From contig JAJDEH010000288.1 in the NCBI GenBank assembly GCA_029259935.1, positions 1 to 64,000 on the forward strand: 64,000 bases of DNA, in the 5' to 3' direction. Both the position numbers and the translations under genes were made by a program. The notes under the pieces were generated by a model that had not been told where the DNA came from, made no database searches, and worked only from the letters and a program-made list of their open reading frames with translations. Position 1 is the first letter of the stretch. Every line of letters starts with the position of its first letter. This DNA comes from Planctomycetota bacterium. Its GTDB lineage: Bacteria > Planctomycetota > Planctomycetia > Pirellulales > Pirellulaceae. Shown in pieces: positions 23,201-31,487 of the stretch.

Positions 23201-24986
23201 CCGTATAGGGCACCGGCGTCACCACCCAGCCTCGTTTGTCCGACTTGTTGGCCGCAAGCTGAACGCTGCCATCTTCGAAACGTTCCAAGCGAGCATGGGC
23301 GTGGATTTGTTCAACCCAGGGCAAGTCAGCGGGAGCGGCCACGGCAACTCGCTCTTCGGCGACCGGAGCGGCTGCCGGGAAATCTTTGCAGCGGGTCATG
23401 GTGATACCATGAAACGCCGTCTTGCCCTCAAAGTAGATTTGCTCGGGCGGCTCGGCCATTGGCACCCGCATCAGAATCACGTCGCCCCGGCTCATCACCA
23501 GTTGACCTTGGTGATGGCGAAGTTCAAACGGTCCGCCATGACGAATCTCCGTGCGGCTGTGGCGATTTTCGTCGCCCGCGACCAGCGCGAAAGTTTCGGG
23601 CGTTATCCCGTCCGGCTTGCGCGTGGTGGCATAAGCTTCCCAGCGAAAGTTGAAATCCTGGTAATAAACCAGCGTGACCCCTTCGGTGCCCTTAAAGCAA
23701 TGAATTCGCAGCCGATTGTACGAATCCAACCAGAGGCGCAAGCCGGCATCGCCGCGAAGCGGCGCTTTTAGGCGGACCAAGCCCTCGATCCAACCCGCCT
23801 CGCCAACGGCGGTTGCTTGCTTGAAGAATTTGGAAGGCTGACCTGCGACGGGCTCGAACCACTTCTGCAAAGTCTCTACCTGCGGAAGCGATTTGGCGGT
23901 ATCGAAGGACTCGAAACAGATGTCCGCGAATGACCGTGACTCGGCGGGATCGGCCAAGATGGCTTGCCACGGCTTGTTCGGATCGGCGGCCACCACGGCA
24001 GGTTTGTCAGCAGCAGGAATTTTTTCCTTGGGAGGTTCTTGCGCGGGCTTGGCGACTTCCGGCTTTTTGTCGTCGGTCGTCGCGGGCGTTTTGTCCGTTC
24101 CTTCGGAACCGGCGGGATCGGCATCTTTCGCCGCCACCAGCGGTTCTTCCGGTTCGACGATCTGGAATCGGTCTATGTGAGGAAAAACTGTCGGCGTATC
24201 CAAGCGGATCGAATTCTGTCCCTCGATAAACGCAAACTTGCCTAGCGAGACCCACTCCATATGTTGGACCCCGTTGCCGCCTGTTTGGTCGCCGAGTACG
24301 AAACCGGCGGCTGTCTTACCATTGATGGTTAGATTGAGCGGGCGGCTATCCATCGATGCGTAGCGGGCCTTCAGTTCGAATTCACCCGCCGTGGGCAACG
24401 CCACTTGAAACTCAGCAAACGCCGGCGACGCCGGGCTGTGGATGACTTTTGTTTTGGCACTTCCCCACTTTTCGTTATCCACGACAACATTGCCGTCGGA
24501 AAACGCTTCCGCTTCGAAGCGGATTGACAGTTTGATCTCTGTTGGATTCGCATCGGCATCTTTAGCGACACCTGCCCCCGGTTTGACCTTGGTATCGCCA
24601 TTCGCCGAAGAGCTTGGAGATCCTTGCGCCGGCTCTTCGGCGCGCTGCTCGGGCTTGTTCGAATTAGTACTCCCGAAACGATTGCTGGTAAGCAACAACA
24701 CCAGGACAGCGCAAAATGTCAGGCACAGGAAGAGGGCGATCGCCGATACGAAACCGCTACCGCGGCTGTCGGGCGGCGCATCACGATGGTTCACAATCAA
24801 CTCGACCGATACATTGACGCTGCCAAGTTGTTGGTGCAGGCACTCTTCCAGATTGAGTTGGCCCAGTACTTCCCCACGAACCTCCTCGGACTTCGGCAGC
24901 CGGCGACGCAGCAGGCCGATCTCGGCGGGGGTCAGATCCTCCAGTGCTTTACGCTGAAGGAGTTCCATCAACTCTTGGTCAGTCAT
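20289..24986 (-). CDS. Giant membrane-anchored PQQ-propeller protein with anti-sigma-like N-terminus
   Basis: 1565 aa. The first 70 or so residues (MTDQELMELLQRKALEDLTP...) resemble the short cytoplasmic heads seen on membrane proteins paired with ECF factors. A single membrane helix lies at about 82-103. Outside follow a Glu/Lys/Pro-rich spacer, a CBM-like beta domain (about 155-290), two laminin/concanavalin-like segments (about 345-560 and 575-760), a helical region, and a PQQ-type beta-propeller (about 1189-1565) with repeated blade motifs such as ALYVSNRFQVAAYD and LDADTGDLLWRR. It starts 4 bases after the sigma-factor stop. A sigma-factor receptor or anchor role is inferred from architecture only. 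Confidence 0.8.
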   Translation of the reverse strand: MTDQELMELLQRKALEDLTPAEIGLLRRRLPKSEEVRGEVLGQLNLEECLHQQLGSVNVSVELIVNHRDAPPDSRGSGFVSAIALFLCLTFCAVLVLLLTSNRFGSTNSNKPEQRAEEPAQGSPSSSANGDTKVKPGAGVAKDADANPTEIKLSIRFEAEAFSDGNVVVDNEKWGSAKTKVIHSPASPAFAEFQVALPTAGEFELKARYASMDSRPLNLTINGKTAAGFVLGDQTGGNGVQHMEWVSLGKFAFIEGQNSIRLDTPTVFPHIDRFQIVEPEEPLVAAKDADPAGSEGTDKTPATTDDKKPEVAKPAQEPPKEKIPAADKPAVVAADPNKPWQAILADPAESRSFADICFESFDTAKSLPQVETLQKWFEPVAGQPSKFFKQATAVGEAGWIEGLVRLKAPLRGDAGLRLWLDSYNRLRIHCFKGTEGVTLVYYQDFNFRWEAYATTRKPDGITPETFALVAGDENRHSRTEIRHGGPFELRHHQGQLVMSRGDVILMRVPMAEPPEQIYFEGKTAFHGITMTRCKDFPAAAPVAEERVAVAAPADLPWVEQIHAHARLERFEDGSVQLAANKSDKRGWVVTPVPYTGLSEVIFEIEHATPGTGLFLCQENNIPQVILRFVRNTRDGGLCLFPRAQDDYIEGDHATIVERPVPYCRPRVWLRLLVGGGHLRWWTSHDGQHWAETAEVYPLAAGAGWNLGLFHVANQPDLRIKLRRVELRPLRALESLADSTLIKNARSFHLLTAMPAWQTAVDETCPEGQDPAAWRRACAIRTLGAGTSSQLNWDVLQSLLDDPSVEVLSLDERRKLLHEATLLVDGRNQVFQKATINRFNDIAIEAQRTQGHRPYSWIRRDLIRVPFGYRQVLPAERKATIRHELLHLLYEQKWDEAFQFCQRLRFFHQHQQLPLVEWAEHAATDEISGYATVNTANARNPQWRHPLNEELSKDAYNVVAELKAILESEAFDEGARMIAALDAHAHSGVAPHSHDELLFVSLPVAVKLALRHNAELREALSQQFSSLAQLRVRRAIAAGDERAVRLASVQFEGTAAAAQTHRWLGDRALSSGWFSRALWEYEQAQTGATASLRNDLAARRRLTGAMLGQELGQPITKSIQLNDLQLTAAEFESLITEMLARPAPASTKHVTPPPSAPSPSDFDAHVRGRLDGRVGSDPATEVTTYVRQHQVPWVDRQIGPVIAGDALYVSNRFQVAAYDIANGNRRWQSVQPAGKMLRSQDWALTPMFPLIADGRVYVRQLFGHGPKLVCHDQKTGAIIWNAERLPNEFVVSDPMIIQNQLVALVVVKENEQRSKLKLTKFSADTGEVVSSRQLLDLNPAWWVRRFCAATRLENSIVASLGGITVCCDHSGEVRWIRRHIVLPPQQETNWVTQYFQAPISVGGRLYVSQPCVRSVDCLDADTGDLLWRRTLPDIRRIVGSSPDRVLLQTDGGFVALSTDDGAFLWRHEATPILDAHVCGPDGTILYATRVATEADPKIFSPRLAWIDPATGAVTETTDLKGRDDKDPRMGPMLVHNDRLWTFYGRGQEDPIRELVELIPKAKVPKP

Positions 24987-24990
24987 CAGG

Positions 24991-25644
24991 TCAATTGTGC
25001 ATCTTGCGGTTGAGGCAATTCTTCAGCGCTTGGCGCGCGCGGTACATCAGCAGTTTCACGGCCCCTTCGGTGCGATCGGTCCGCTTGCCGATTTCCGCCA
25101 GCCGCAGTTGGTCGGCGTAATACATGTCGATCGCTTGGCGGGATGTTTGGCCTAACGAGTCCAAACAGCCGGGCAAGTACTCCATCGCTTCGCTCGAATG
25201 CCGCGCGTCGCGCTGGGCGTCTTGGGCGGCCGCGAGTTCGTCAAGCTCAAGGCAAAGCTCGGTCCAGGCCGTTTCTCGCCGGCGGCTCGACTTCCGCACA
25301 TGTTCGCGAAGCACATTTCGGGCGATGCCGATCAGCCACGCGCGAAGTTCCACCGCGCGGGCGAATTGCTCGCGACCGCGATAGCTTCGCAAAAACACTT
25401 CCTGGCATAAGTCCTCGGCATCGGCGGCGGCAAGCAGCCGAGAACGCAAATAGGCGAATACCGCGAGTTGATGTTCCTTGACAATCGCGGCAAAGGCCTC
25501 GCGGTCCCCTTCCATGGCCGCTTGCAAGATTCGGTCGGCCGAAAAGGCAGCCTCATCCTGGAGCGTCGAACTGCCGACGGATTCCTCAGTGGGGGAAATG
25601 GGGGTCGGGCGTGGTTTGTTATCAGGTGGGAGTGCTGTATCCAT
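24991..25644 (-). CDS. ECF-type RNA polymerase sigma factor
   Basis: 217 aa. Region 2 is clear (AFLR-like: VFAYLRSRLLAAADAEDLCQEVFLRSYRGREQF, then LRAWLIGIARNVL). Region 4 is a helix-turn-helix (LGQTSRQAIDMYYADQLRLAEIGKRTDRTEGAVKLLMYRARQAL). An N-terminal extension of about 45 residues is rich in Pro and Glu. It sits 4 bases upstream of the 1565-aa membrane protein, the usual place for an anti-sigma or signal partner. The promoters it recognises are not known. Confidence 0.9.
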   Translation of the reverse strand: MDTALPPDNKPRPTPISPTEESVGSSTLQDEAAFSADRILQAAMEGDREAFAAIVKEHQLAVFAYLRSRLLAAADAEDLCQEVFLRSYRGREQFARAVELRAWLIGIARNVLREHVRKSSRRRETAWTELCLELDELAAAQDAQRDARHSSEAMEYLPGCLDSLGQTSRQAIDMYYADQLRLAEIGKRTDRTEGAVKLLMYRARQALKNCLNRKMHN

Positions 25645-25789
25645 ATCAGCCGTTAATTCGGGGTGGGGATGTCGATTGCTTCCCTGGCTAATTTACCATT
25701 TTAGTTGAAGCGTCGCTTGGAAAGCAATTTTGGTCCGAGTTGGGTGGGCGGCAAACTCCCCGCTCTAACACTCTTGGCAAGGGGGAGAA

Positions 25790-25832
25790 CTGGTTTCTCC
25801 TTTATAATGAGGGGTTAGGGGAGGTTCCTTGT
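25790..25832 (+). repeat. G/C-run dispersed repeat, copy 1 (diverged)
   Basis: It has the same order of blocks as copies at 39401-39450 and 62956-63000: CTGGTTTCTCC, then a GAGGGG run, then AGGTTCCTT. This copy has lost part of the C-run. It lies in the promoter-side gap between the divergent sigma factor and trpB. Confidence 0.5.
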
Positions 25833-25929
25833 TCCCTCCTCCTTCCGGTTTTTCGATCCCCTTGACCTTGCAATCACCGCTTCCGAGAATCGGGATTAGA
25901 CCAACCCGCACCGCAAACCACCGCGAAAC

Positions 25930-27141
25930 ATGAATTCCTCCAGCCAACCCGCGACGTCCCAGGTCCCTAACGAACAAGGTCGGTTCGGCGATTTTGGCGG
26001 GCGTTACGTCCCGGAAACTCTGACCCGAGCACTGGATGAGTTGGCGGCGGAATACGAAAAGGCTCGCGTCGATCCGGCCTTTCAGGACGAGCTTAACGAA
26101 CTCCTGAAGAACTACGTCGGCCGGGCATCGCCACTATATTTCGCCCAGCGATTGACGGAGCATTGCGGCGGGGCGCAGATTTGGCTCAAGCGCGAGGATC
26201 TCAATCACACCGGCGCTCACAAGATCAATAACACGTTGGGCCAGGCACTGCTGACGATTCGTATGGGAAAAAATCGCGTCATCGCCGAAACTGGAGCCGG
26301 CCAACATGGCGTGGCCACGGCAACAGCCTGTGCGAGATTTGGACGACCCTGCGTCGTCTATATGGGCGAGGAAGACGTCAGACGGCAATCGCCAAACGTT
26401 TTTAGCATGAAGCTGCTGGGGGCCGAAGTGCGGCCCGTTTCCAGCGGATCGCGCACGCTACGTGACGCCATCAACGAGGCCATGCGCGATTGGATGTCCA
26501 GCGTCGAGACGACGCATTACATCATCGGATCGGTGGTCGGCCCGCATCCGTTTCCACGCATTGTTCGCGACTTTCAATCGGTGATTGGATGCGAAGCAAG
26601 ACAACAGTCGCTCGACCAAGTGGGCCGTCTGCCCGACTTGGTGGTGGCTTGTGTCGGCGGTGGCAGTAACGCCGCCGGAATGTTCTATCCTTTCATCGAA
26701 GACACCGATGTGGAACTGGTTGGCGTCGAGGCGGGTGGCACAAGTGATCAGGCTGGCGAACATGCCTCGCCGTTAAGCTATGGCCGGCCCGGCATCCTGC
26801 ACGGCAGCTTTAGCTATGTAATGCAAGATGAAGACGGACAAACCTGCGACGTCCATTCCGCGTCGGCCGGTTTGGATTACCCGGGTGTCGGTCCCGAGCA
26901 TAGTTATTGGAAGGACACCGAGCGGGTCCGCTATGTCAGTTGCCGAGATGGCGACGCCCTAAAGGCCTTTGATATCCTGGCCAGAACCGAGGGAATTCTG
27001 CCGGCCCTGGAAAGCTCGCACGCCGTGGCAACGGCGATGCAGTTGGCGGCCGAGCGGCCGGCGGAAGATGTCGTTGTCATTTGCCTATCGGGCCGCGGCG
27101 ACAAGGACGCCGCGGAAATCGCCCGCCTGCGGGAACAATAG
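25930..27141 (+). CDS. trpB: Tryptophan synthase beta chain
   Basis: 403 aa. It condenses indole and serine to tryptophan with pyridoxal phosphate. The PLP Lys98 is in [10 protein letters not shown], the phosphate loop is [10 protein letters not shown], and [12 protein letters not shown] is present near the end. The N-terminus has the typical [15 protein letters not shown]. It is followed by trpA 149 bases later, an unusually long gap for these genes, filled by a stem-loop repeat. No trp leader peptide or other trp genes are visible upstream. Confidence 0.97.
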   Translation: MNSSSQPATSQVPNEQGRFGDFGGRYVPETLTRALDELAAEYEKARVDPAFQDELNELLKNYVGRASPLYFAQRLTEHCGGAQIWLKREDLNHTGAHKINNTLGQALLTIRMGKNRVIAETGAGQHGVATATACARFGRPCVVYMGEEDVRRQSPNVFSMKLLGAEVRPVSSGSRTLRDAINEAMRDWMSSVETTHYIIGSVVGPHPFPRIVRDFQSVIGCEARQQSLDQVGRLPDLVVACVGGGSNAAGMFYPFIEDTDVELVGVEAGGTSDQAGEHASPLSYGRPGILHGSFSYVMQDEDGQTCDVHSASAGLDYPGVGPEHSYWKDTERVRYVSCRDGDALKAFDILARTEGILPALESSHAVATAMQLAAERPAEDVVVICLSGRGDKDAAEIARLREQ

Positions 27142-27162
27142 GCAGAGCCGCAAAGAAATTCA

Positions 27163-27239
27163 AAATCCGAATCTCGAAACCCCAAACAAACTCGAACTTC
27201 CGATGCTTGAATTTGTTTAGGGTTTCGAGAATTGGATTT
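27163..27239. repeat. Imperfect inverted repeat between trpB and trpA
   Basis: Left arm 27163-27196 and right arm 27207-27239 pair over about 33 positions with few mismatches (core CTCGAAACCCC against GGGTTTCGAG), loop about 10 bases. It is AT-rich compared with its surroundings and has no T-run after it. It could be a MITE-like insertion or an mRNA-stabilising or attenuating hairpin within the trpBA transcript. Confidence 0.75.
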
Positions 27240-27290
27240 CGAGTTTCCCCCTTTTCACCGAGACTCTAATCGCCGAGACTCTAAAACTCC

Positions 27291-28097
27291 ATGTCTGCCA
27301 TCGATCAACTATTTGAGCGTATGCGAGCGTCCGGCAAGAAGGCGTTCATGCCGTTTATCACCGCCGCCGATCCTGACTTGAAGTTCACGGCCGACGTGTT
27401 GCGTGAACTGGATCGACGCGGCTGCAGCATGTGCGAAGTGGGAATTCCGTACAGTGATCCGATCGCCGACGGACCGGTCATCCAGGCGTCTTACACCCGG
27501 GCCCTGGACGGCGGAGTCAAGCTGGCGGACATCTTCGCCACATTGCGGGAAACTGCCGGCGACTTGACGATGCCTCTGGTGACCATGGTTAGCTACGCCA
27601 TCATCTATCGGCATGGACTGGAGCAATATGTGGCCGACGCCAAAGCGGCCGGAGTCGCCGGCGCGATTGTTCCCGACTTGCTGGTGGAAGAATCCGGGCC
27701 GCTGGCCGAAATATGTCGTCGTGAGGATTTCAACCTGATTCAGCTAGTGACACCAACGACTCCCAAGGAACGGGCGGTTCGAATTGCGAAATCGTCGACC
27801 GGATTTTTGTACTACGTTTCGGTAACGGGAATCACCGGCGAACGCACCTCGTTGCCCCCCGAATTGCTCGAAAGTGTATCCTGGTTGCGAGAACAAACCG
27901 AATTGCCGATCTGCATCGGATTCGGGATCAGCCAGGCTCAGCACATCGACTTGCTGGCACCGGTCGCCGACGGGCTAATCGTGGGTTCCGCCATTGTCCG
28001 CCGGATCGCGGAGGCGGCGTCCAAGCCGCGAGAACAAGTACTGGCCGACGTGGGACAATACGCCGCGGATTTGCTCGCGGCTTGCCACAAAAAGTAG
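27291..28097 (+). CDS. trpA: Tryptophan synthase alpha chain
   Basis: 268 aa, normal length. It cleaves indole-3-glycerol phosphate to indole, which is channelled to TrpB. Catalytic Glu49 and Asp60 are in CEVGIPYSDPIADGPVIQ, at the same numbers as in E. coli. The phosphate-binding loop residues GFGISQ and GSAIVRR are present. ATG 27291 is preceded by a weak Shine-Dalgarno only. It lies in the same direction as trpB. Confidence 0.96.
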   Translation: MSAIDQLFERMRASGKKAFMPFITAADPDLKFTADVLRELDRRGCSMCEVGIPYSDPIADGPVIQASYTRALDGGVKLADIFATLRETAGDLTMPLVTMVSYAIIYRHGLEQYVADAKAAGVAGAIVPDLLVEESGPLAEICRREDFNLIQLVTPTTPKERAVRIAKSSTGFLYYVSVTGITGERTSLPPELLESVSWLREQTELPICIGFGISQAQHIDLLAPVADGLIVGSAIVRRIAEAASKPREQVLADVGQYAADLLAACHKK

Positions 28098-28177
28098 ACC
28101 TATCCGACCGGGGCGGCCGATATCCAATTCTTGGATAATGGGTAATCGGCTGCGAGTTCGAATTGGCTGGAGTCGAC

Positions 28178-28324
28178 CTAGATCGCCTTTTTCGACCCCA
28201 TTCCTTTGAGGCAAATTAAGCCAATGACCACGGCGATGCCGAGCACGACCATCCACTGGCCGCGATCAAGATGGCCAATTCGCTTGGATACTTGCCCAAA
28301 AACGTCAAAAATATTTTCCAACAT
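28178..28324 (-). CDS. Small single-helix membrane protein
   Basis: 48 aa from ATG 28324. A charged amphipathic N-terminus (MLENIFDVFGQVSKRIGHLDRG) is followed by one membrane helix (QWMVVLGIAVVIGLICL) and a basic tail (KGMGSKKAI). The composition is convincing for a real small membrane protein; I have an impression of similar short planctomycete proteins but cannot check it. Function unknown. Confidence 0.5.
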   Translation of the reverse strand: MLENIFDVFGQVSKRIGHLDRGQWMVVLGIAVVIGLICLKGMGSKKAI

Positions 28325-28463
28325 GACTTGCTTTCTGAACAATGCCGCTCTGTGCCCGCACGCGTATAACAACTCTACGTCACAATTTGGACGGGTGGCG
28401 GCCAGGGCGGTCTTGCAGCCCCCCGGACCATCGATATAATCCTATATCTCCCAGATAAAAACT

Positions 28464-28537
<74 letters not shown>

Positions 28538-28912
28538 CTTGTGACGCTGGATGCGCATTCGTGACATTCAGCGTCAATTCTTTTGGTGGGCACAGTTTCA
28601 CCCGCCGGGTGTTCGTGTGCTTGCCACGGCGGTGCCCCGATACCCGCGCTGATCATTGCGACTGGGTAGCGTGACGAACGAATCGAACGGCTTGCCCAAC
28701 TCGGATTGACCCCGAAAGAATCAAATCCGTTCCGCCTTCGCGGTGCCTTTCGCCATTTCCGCGCAGGCGGGAATCCAGGAACGGCGTGAGGGCCGCTTCG
28801 CGTCTCAGTCAGCCGATTGCAAAATTCCGAATTGTCAAAGATCGAGCAGACGGGGCAAAGCGGGGCACTCGCGCTTCTGTAACATACGGCCCCAACTCAT
28901 TTCCTTGGTTTT

Positions 28913-28932
28913 CTAGCAGTCTGTTGAAAAAT
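28913..28932 (+). repeat. CTAGCAGYCTGTTGAAAAA end motif, copy 1
   Basis: It matches the left end of the palindromic element at 36976 (one base different over the first 19) and a weaker copy at 33981-34000. It probably marks the end of a decayed element extending right. No matching opposite end was found close by. Confidence 0.5.
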
Positions 28933-29126
28933 CGCGTTCGAAATGCTTGCGAAGAAAATCGAGTCGCCGACTCTTCCAAGAAAATCGTCACGCGCTGACG
29001 CTTCGAATGACGAATCGCAGCTTCTTTCAACGCACTACCAGGCCCGGCACGAAGTGCCCAGCCCCATCCAACTTTCATTTTACGCAATACGGGCCAATCG
29101 TTCCACGTAAACGCCCAGCGGCGTGC

Positions 29127-29204
29127 GGCCAGAATTCATGGCGACCTCGACAATGGCCATCATGAAGACTTACGTCGCGACCTAACTGCGTCCATTTGTC
29201 CGCC
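29127..29204 (+). repeat. 78-bp dispersed repeat, copy 2
   Basis: Partner of 13017-13094 (about 85 percent identical by eye, no gaps). In this copy the plus frame reads through PEFMATSTMAIMKTYVAT to a stop. Confidence 0.7.
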
Positions 29205-29557
29205 GTTCTGAAAGCCGTGAAAACGGCGGCAGCATGTAGCCGAGGGCCAGTCCGCGGGTCGAGGGAAAATCTCTCGTCGAGCCGCGAGAGCGGCGACAGC
29301 AGTTGAGGCTTGTTGGACAATTCTTTGTCCTGTCGCCGCTTTCGCAACCCCGCCGCGATTCGGCAAAAAAACTTTTCACGAACATAAGCAGGCGCTGGGG
29401 CAGCGCTATTATTAACTATTGACTAGTCGAACGAAAATTCCCACCAAGGAGGTACGGCCATGTCGCAGTTCTTGCAATAACTCTTGAAGCGGCTAGTCAT
29501 ATCACGAAAGCCCAGTACGACCGAGAATTTGATATCTACAGAGATCTGTGGGACAAA

Positions 29558-29869
29558 ATGCTCACGGCGACTGGAGCCGCTTTCACGGCTCCAGGGATCC
29601 GCGATAGACAACAGCAGGATGAACTCTTGCAAAAGGCGTTCGGAGAATTCGCCGCGACCGTGCAGCGTAACCGACCTTTCTACGCAGATGAGGTTTTTAA
29701 GGCAACTGCGCCAATCTCGCAGTTCACCACCGAAGCGTTGATCAAGGCGGGAGTCGGACCAAAGGAGTACGCTAAATGGGCGGCGAGTCAGCTTCAAGTT
29801 ATTATCGATCACCAAATCGATGTAGAGAAGGCGATTCGCAAGCGGATGCAAGTCATCGGTATTTCGTAG
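29558..29869 (+). CDS. Small hypothetical protein, probably 5'-frameshifted
   Basis: 103 aa from ATG 29558. The same frame is open upstream to about 29423 and reads as good protein (AITLEAASHITKAQYDREFD, then IYRDLWDKM), but contains no start codon. A perfect AAGGAGG (29447-29453) instead drives an ATG at 29460 in another frame that stops after six codons. A frameshift near 29470-29485 would join the two into about 135 aa. The pattern 'hydrophobic N-terminus, then YDREFDIYRDLWDK' resembles small one-helix accessory proteins. Function unknown; it may be a pseudogene. Confidence 0.5.
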   Translation: MLTATGAAFTAPGIRDRQQQDELLQKAFGEFAATVQRNRPFYADEVFKATAPISQFTTEALIKAGVGPKEYAKWAASQLQVIIDHQIDVEKAIRKRMQVIGIS

Positions 29870-29983
29870 GGAACATCGCGTGGAGCGGTCGTGAAACACG
29901 CAAGAGTTAAATGGAACGCCAATCGAGTAAGTATAATGAATGTGCAACCCCGCGTTACCTAGTGATCCAGAAGGAGCAATTGA

Positions 29984-30511
29984 ATGGCTCGCCGCAAACA
30001 AAAAGAAACAGCAGATGACTCGGTTGCCCAACAACCAAAAAAAACAGCAGATGATCCAATTGCCCTACAGCCTGCGCCGCGACCAAAGCGACCGAACTGG
30101 CTGATGGACGTCAGGAACTTCATGGTGATCCTCGGCGCTACCCTGTTGGGCGCAGCAATTTTCTCGCTCTTTAATCTGTACAATACTGTCACCACACTTG
30201 AAGCCCGCATCGATTCTCTAGAGGAAGACGTGACTACTCTGACAGCAGGACGAGTATCCCTCCCGGCAGTGCAGAACGCGATAAACGGAAACACCACTGA
30301 AATCTCAAACCTGCGACTACAAGTTGGCCAATCGAGTACTACAGTTGCAAAGCTTGAGGCGATCGACACTGAACGAAGGGGCGGATCCCTACTCATCGAA
30401 GCACAGCGACTTCAGAACCTTGGCGACAGACTCAGCGCGATTGAAGGATTCTTGGATGCGCGCGAGGGAACTCGAGACCTAAAACTCGGTCCAAAGGCAG
30501 ACGGAAGTTAG
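29984..30511 (+). CDS. Membrane protein with coiled coil, unknown function
   Basis: 175 aa. It has a polar N-terminus with a duplicated ADD(S/P)(V/I)A-type segment, one membrane helix (about 47-67, FMVILGATLLGAAIFSLFNL), then a long heptad-patterned region (about 68-160: LEARIDSLEEDVTTL, LQNLGDRLSAIEGFL). The tail should be outside or periplasmic if the N-terminus is in. It has a Shine-Dalgarno AAGGAG before ATG 29984. It stands between the small hypothetical gene and the NDT/TIR-like gene in an accessory stretch. Confidence 0.65.
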   Translation: MARRKQKETADDSVAQQPKKTADDPIALQPAPRPKRPNWLMDVRNFMVILGATLLGAAIFSLFNLYNTVTTLEARIDSLEEDVTTLTAGRVSLPAVQNAINGNTTEISNLRLQVGQSSTTVAKLEAIDTERRGGSLLIEAQRLQNLGDRLSAIEGFLDAREGTRDLKLGPKADGS

Positions 30512-30659
30512 GCTGCGAGGTTCCGCCCCTTTGCATCGGAGCAAACGCCATGCTGTTTCGCAACTTCTTTCAAGCCGTTCAACACTCAAGTCCTCGCCGG
30601 CTTACCGCTGCTCGAAGGGTAAGGTAGGGTTGAAGTGACCCAACGCTGAGGAATCAAGC

Positions 30660-31487
30660 ATGGCCAAAAAGACTAAGAAGAAAACCTCGGCCAAGGCGGC
30701 GGAAACGACGAAACGCTGCTTTGTAATCGCCCCAATTGGTTCGGGGAGTTCAGAAACGCGGCGTCGTACGGATGGGCTCGTGGAGGCAGTGATCGAGCCA
30801 CTTCTTGAGGACAGAGAATTCGAGACAAAGATCGCTCACAAGATCAGCGCCACCGGGTCGATTATTGGACAGGTGGTCGAATGCTTGCTCAATGATGACT
30901 TGGTCATCGCCGACGCGACGAAGTTAAACGCGAACGTCATGTATGAGCTGGGGGTACGACACGCGACTGGCAAGGCAACCATCATTATCGCGGAGAATGG
31001 CACGGATCTTCCGTTCGATATACTTCCCGAGCGAACCATCTTCTATGAGGACGACATGAAGGGAGTTCTCGACTTGCGGGAGCAACTAGAGCGTGCGCTC
31101 GATGCGACTTCGCTGGAAGAGCTAAATGACAACCCAGTGACGAGGGTTAGCGAAATGTCAGTGCTGCGGGAAGCAGCTCACGGCAATGACCTGGCAAAAC
31201 TGATTGTCGACCAATTCGATCGGTTTCAAAGCTTCATGGTCGATCATCAATCCGTGAAGCGAACCGAGCGTCTACCTCGCGGTGCGGACCTTACCTCTCG
31301 ACTCACTGACGAGGAACACGTGGAACTGAAAATCAGGCTCATGTCGTCGCGGTTCAGAGACATTATCCGTAGCTTCTCTCGTTCTGACGGTGCCTCGCGT
31401 ATCAGCACTTCACCTATCACGGATGACCAATATGCCCGTCTGATGGAATACGTGCGCCAAGAGACTAGAAACGTGAGAGTACCCTGA
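30660..31487 (+). CDS. Nucleoside 2-deoxyribosyltransferase/TIR-like domain protein
   Basis: 275 aa. After a Lys-rich start, residues about 20-155 form a Rossmann-like domain with RCFVIAPIG, LVIADATKLNANVMYELGVRHATGK and a following IIIAENG strand. The 'D-x-x-x-x-N-x-N-V-x-Y-E-L-G' signature is that of nucleoside deoxyribosyltransferase-like and related TIR-like enzymes, in which the Glu is catalytic. The C-terminal 120 residues are helical and unassigned. In anti-phage systems such domains can cleave NAD or nucleotides. That role here is inference from fold and accessory context only. Confidence 0.7.
   Translation: MAKKTKKKTSAKAAETTKRCFVIAPIGSGSSETRRRTDGLVEAVIEPLLEDREFETKIAHKISATGSIIGQVVECLLNDDLVIADATKLNANVMYELGVRHATGKATIIIAENGTDLPFDILPERTIFYEDDMKGVLDLREQLERALDATSLEELNDNPVTRVSEMSVLREAAHGNDLAKLIVDQFDRFQSFMVDHQSVKRTERLPRGADLTSRLTDEEHVELKIRLMSSRFRDIIRSFSRSDGASRISTSPITDDQYARLMEYVRQETRNVRVP

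Larger units (their letters stand above)
28538..29459. other. Long gene-poor stretch with repeat debris
   Basis: Over 900 bases after tRNA-Asp without a credible gene. It contains a transposon-like end motif at 28913-28932 and the second copy of a 78-bp repeat at 29127-29204. A minus-strand open frame at 28809-29087 looks like an out-of-context translation of repeat material. The stretch is probably a graveyard of old insertions beside the accessory genes that follow. Confidence 0.55.

Noticed and set aside
25645..25929. Trp leader/attenuator before trpB
   Set aside because: No short frame with Trp codons followed by alternative stems was found; the region holds only a diverged G/C-run repeat.
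28809..29087. Minus-strand 92-aa frame in the repeat-rich gap
   Set aside because: It runs through the transposon-like end motif and has no start context; probably translation of decayed repeat DNA.
29423..30034. Minus-strand open frame of 203 aa across 29558-29984
   Set aside because: It overlaps two better plus-strand genes with RBS and protein-like composition; the minus translation is Ser/Arg-rich with scattered Cys.
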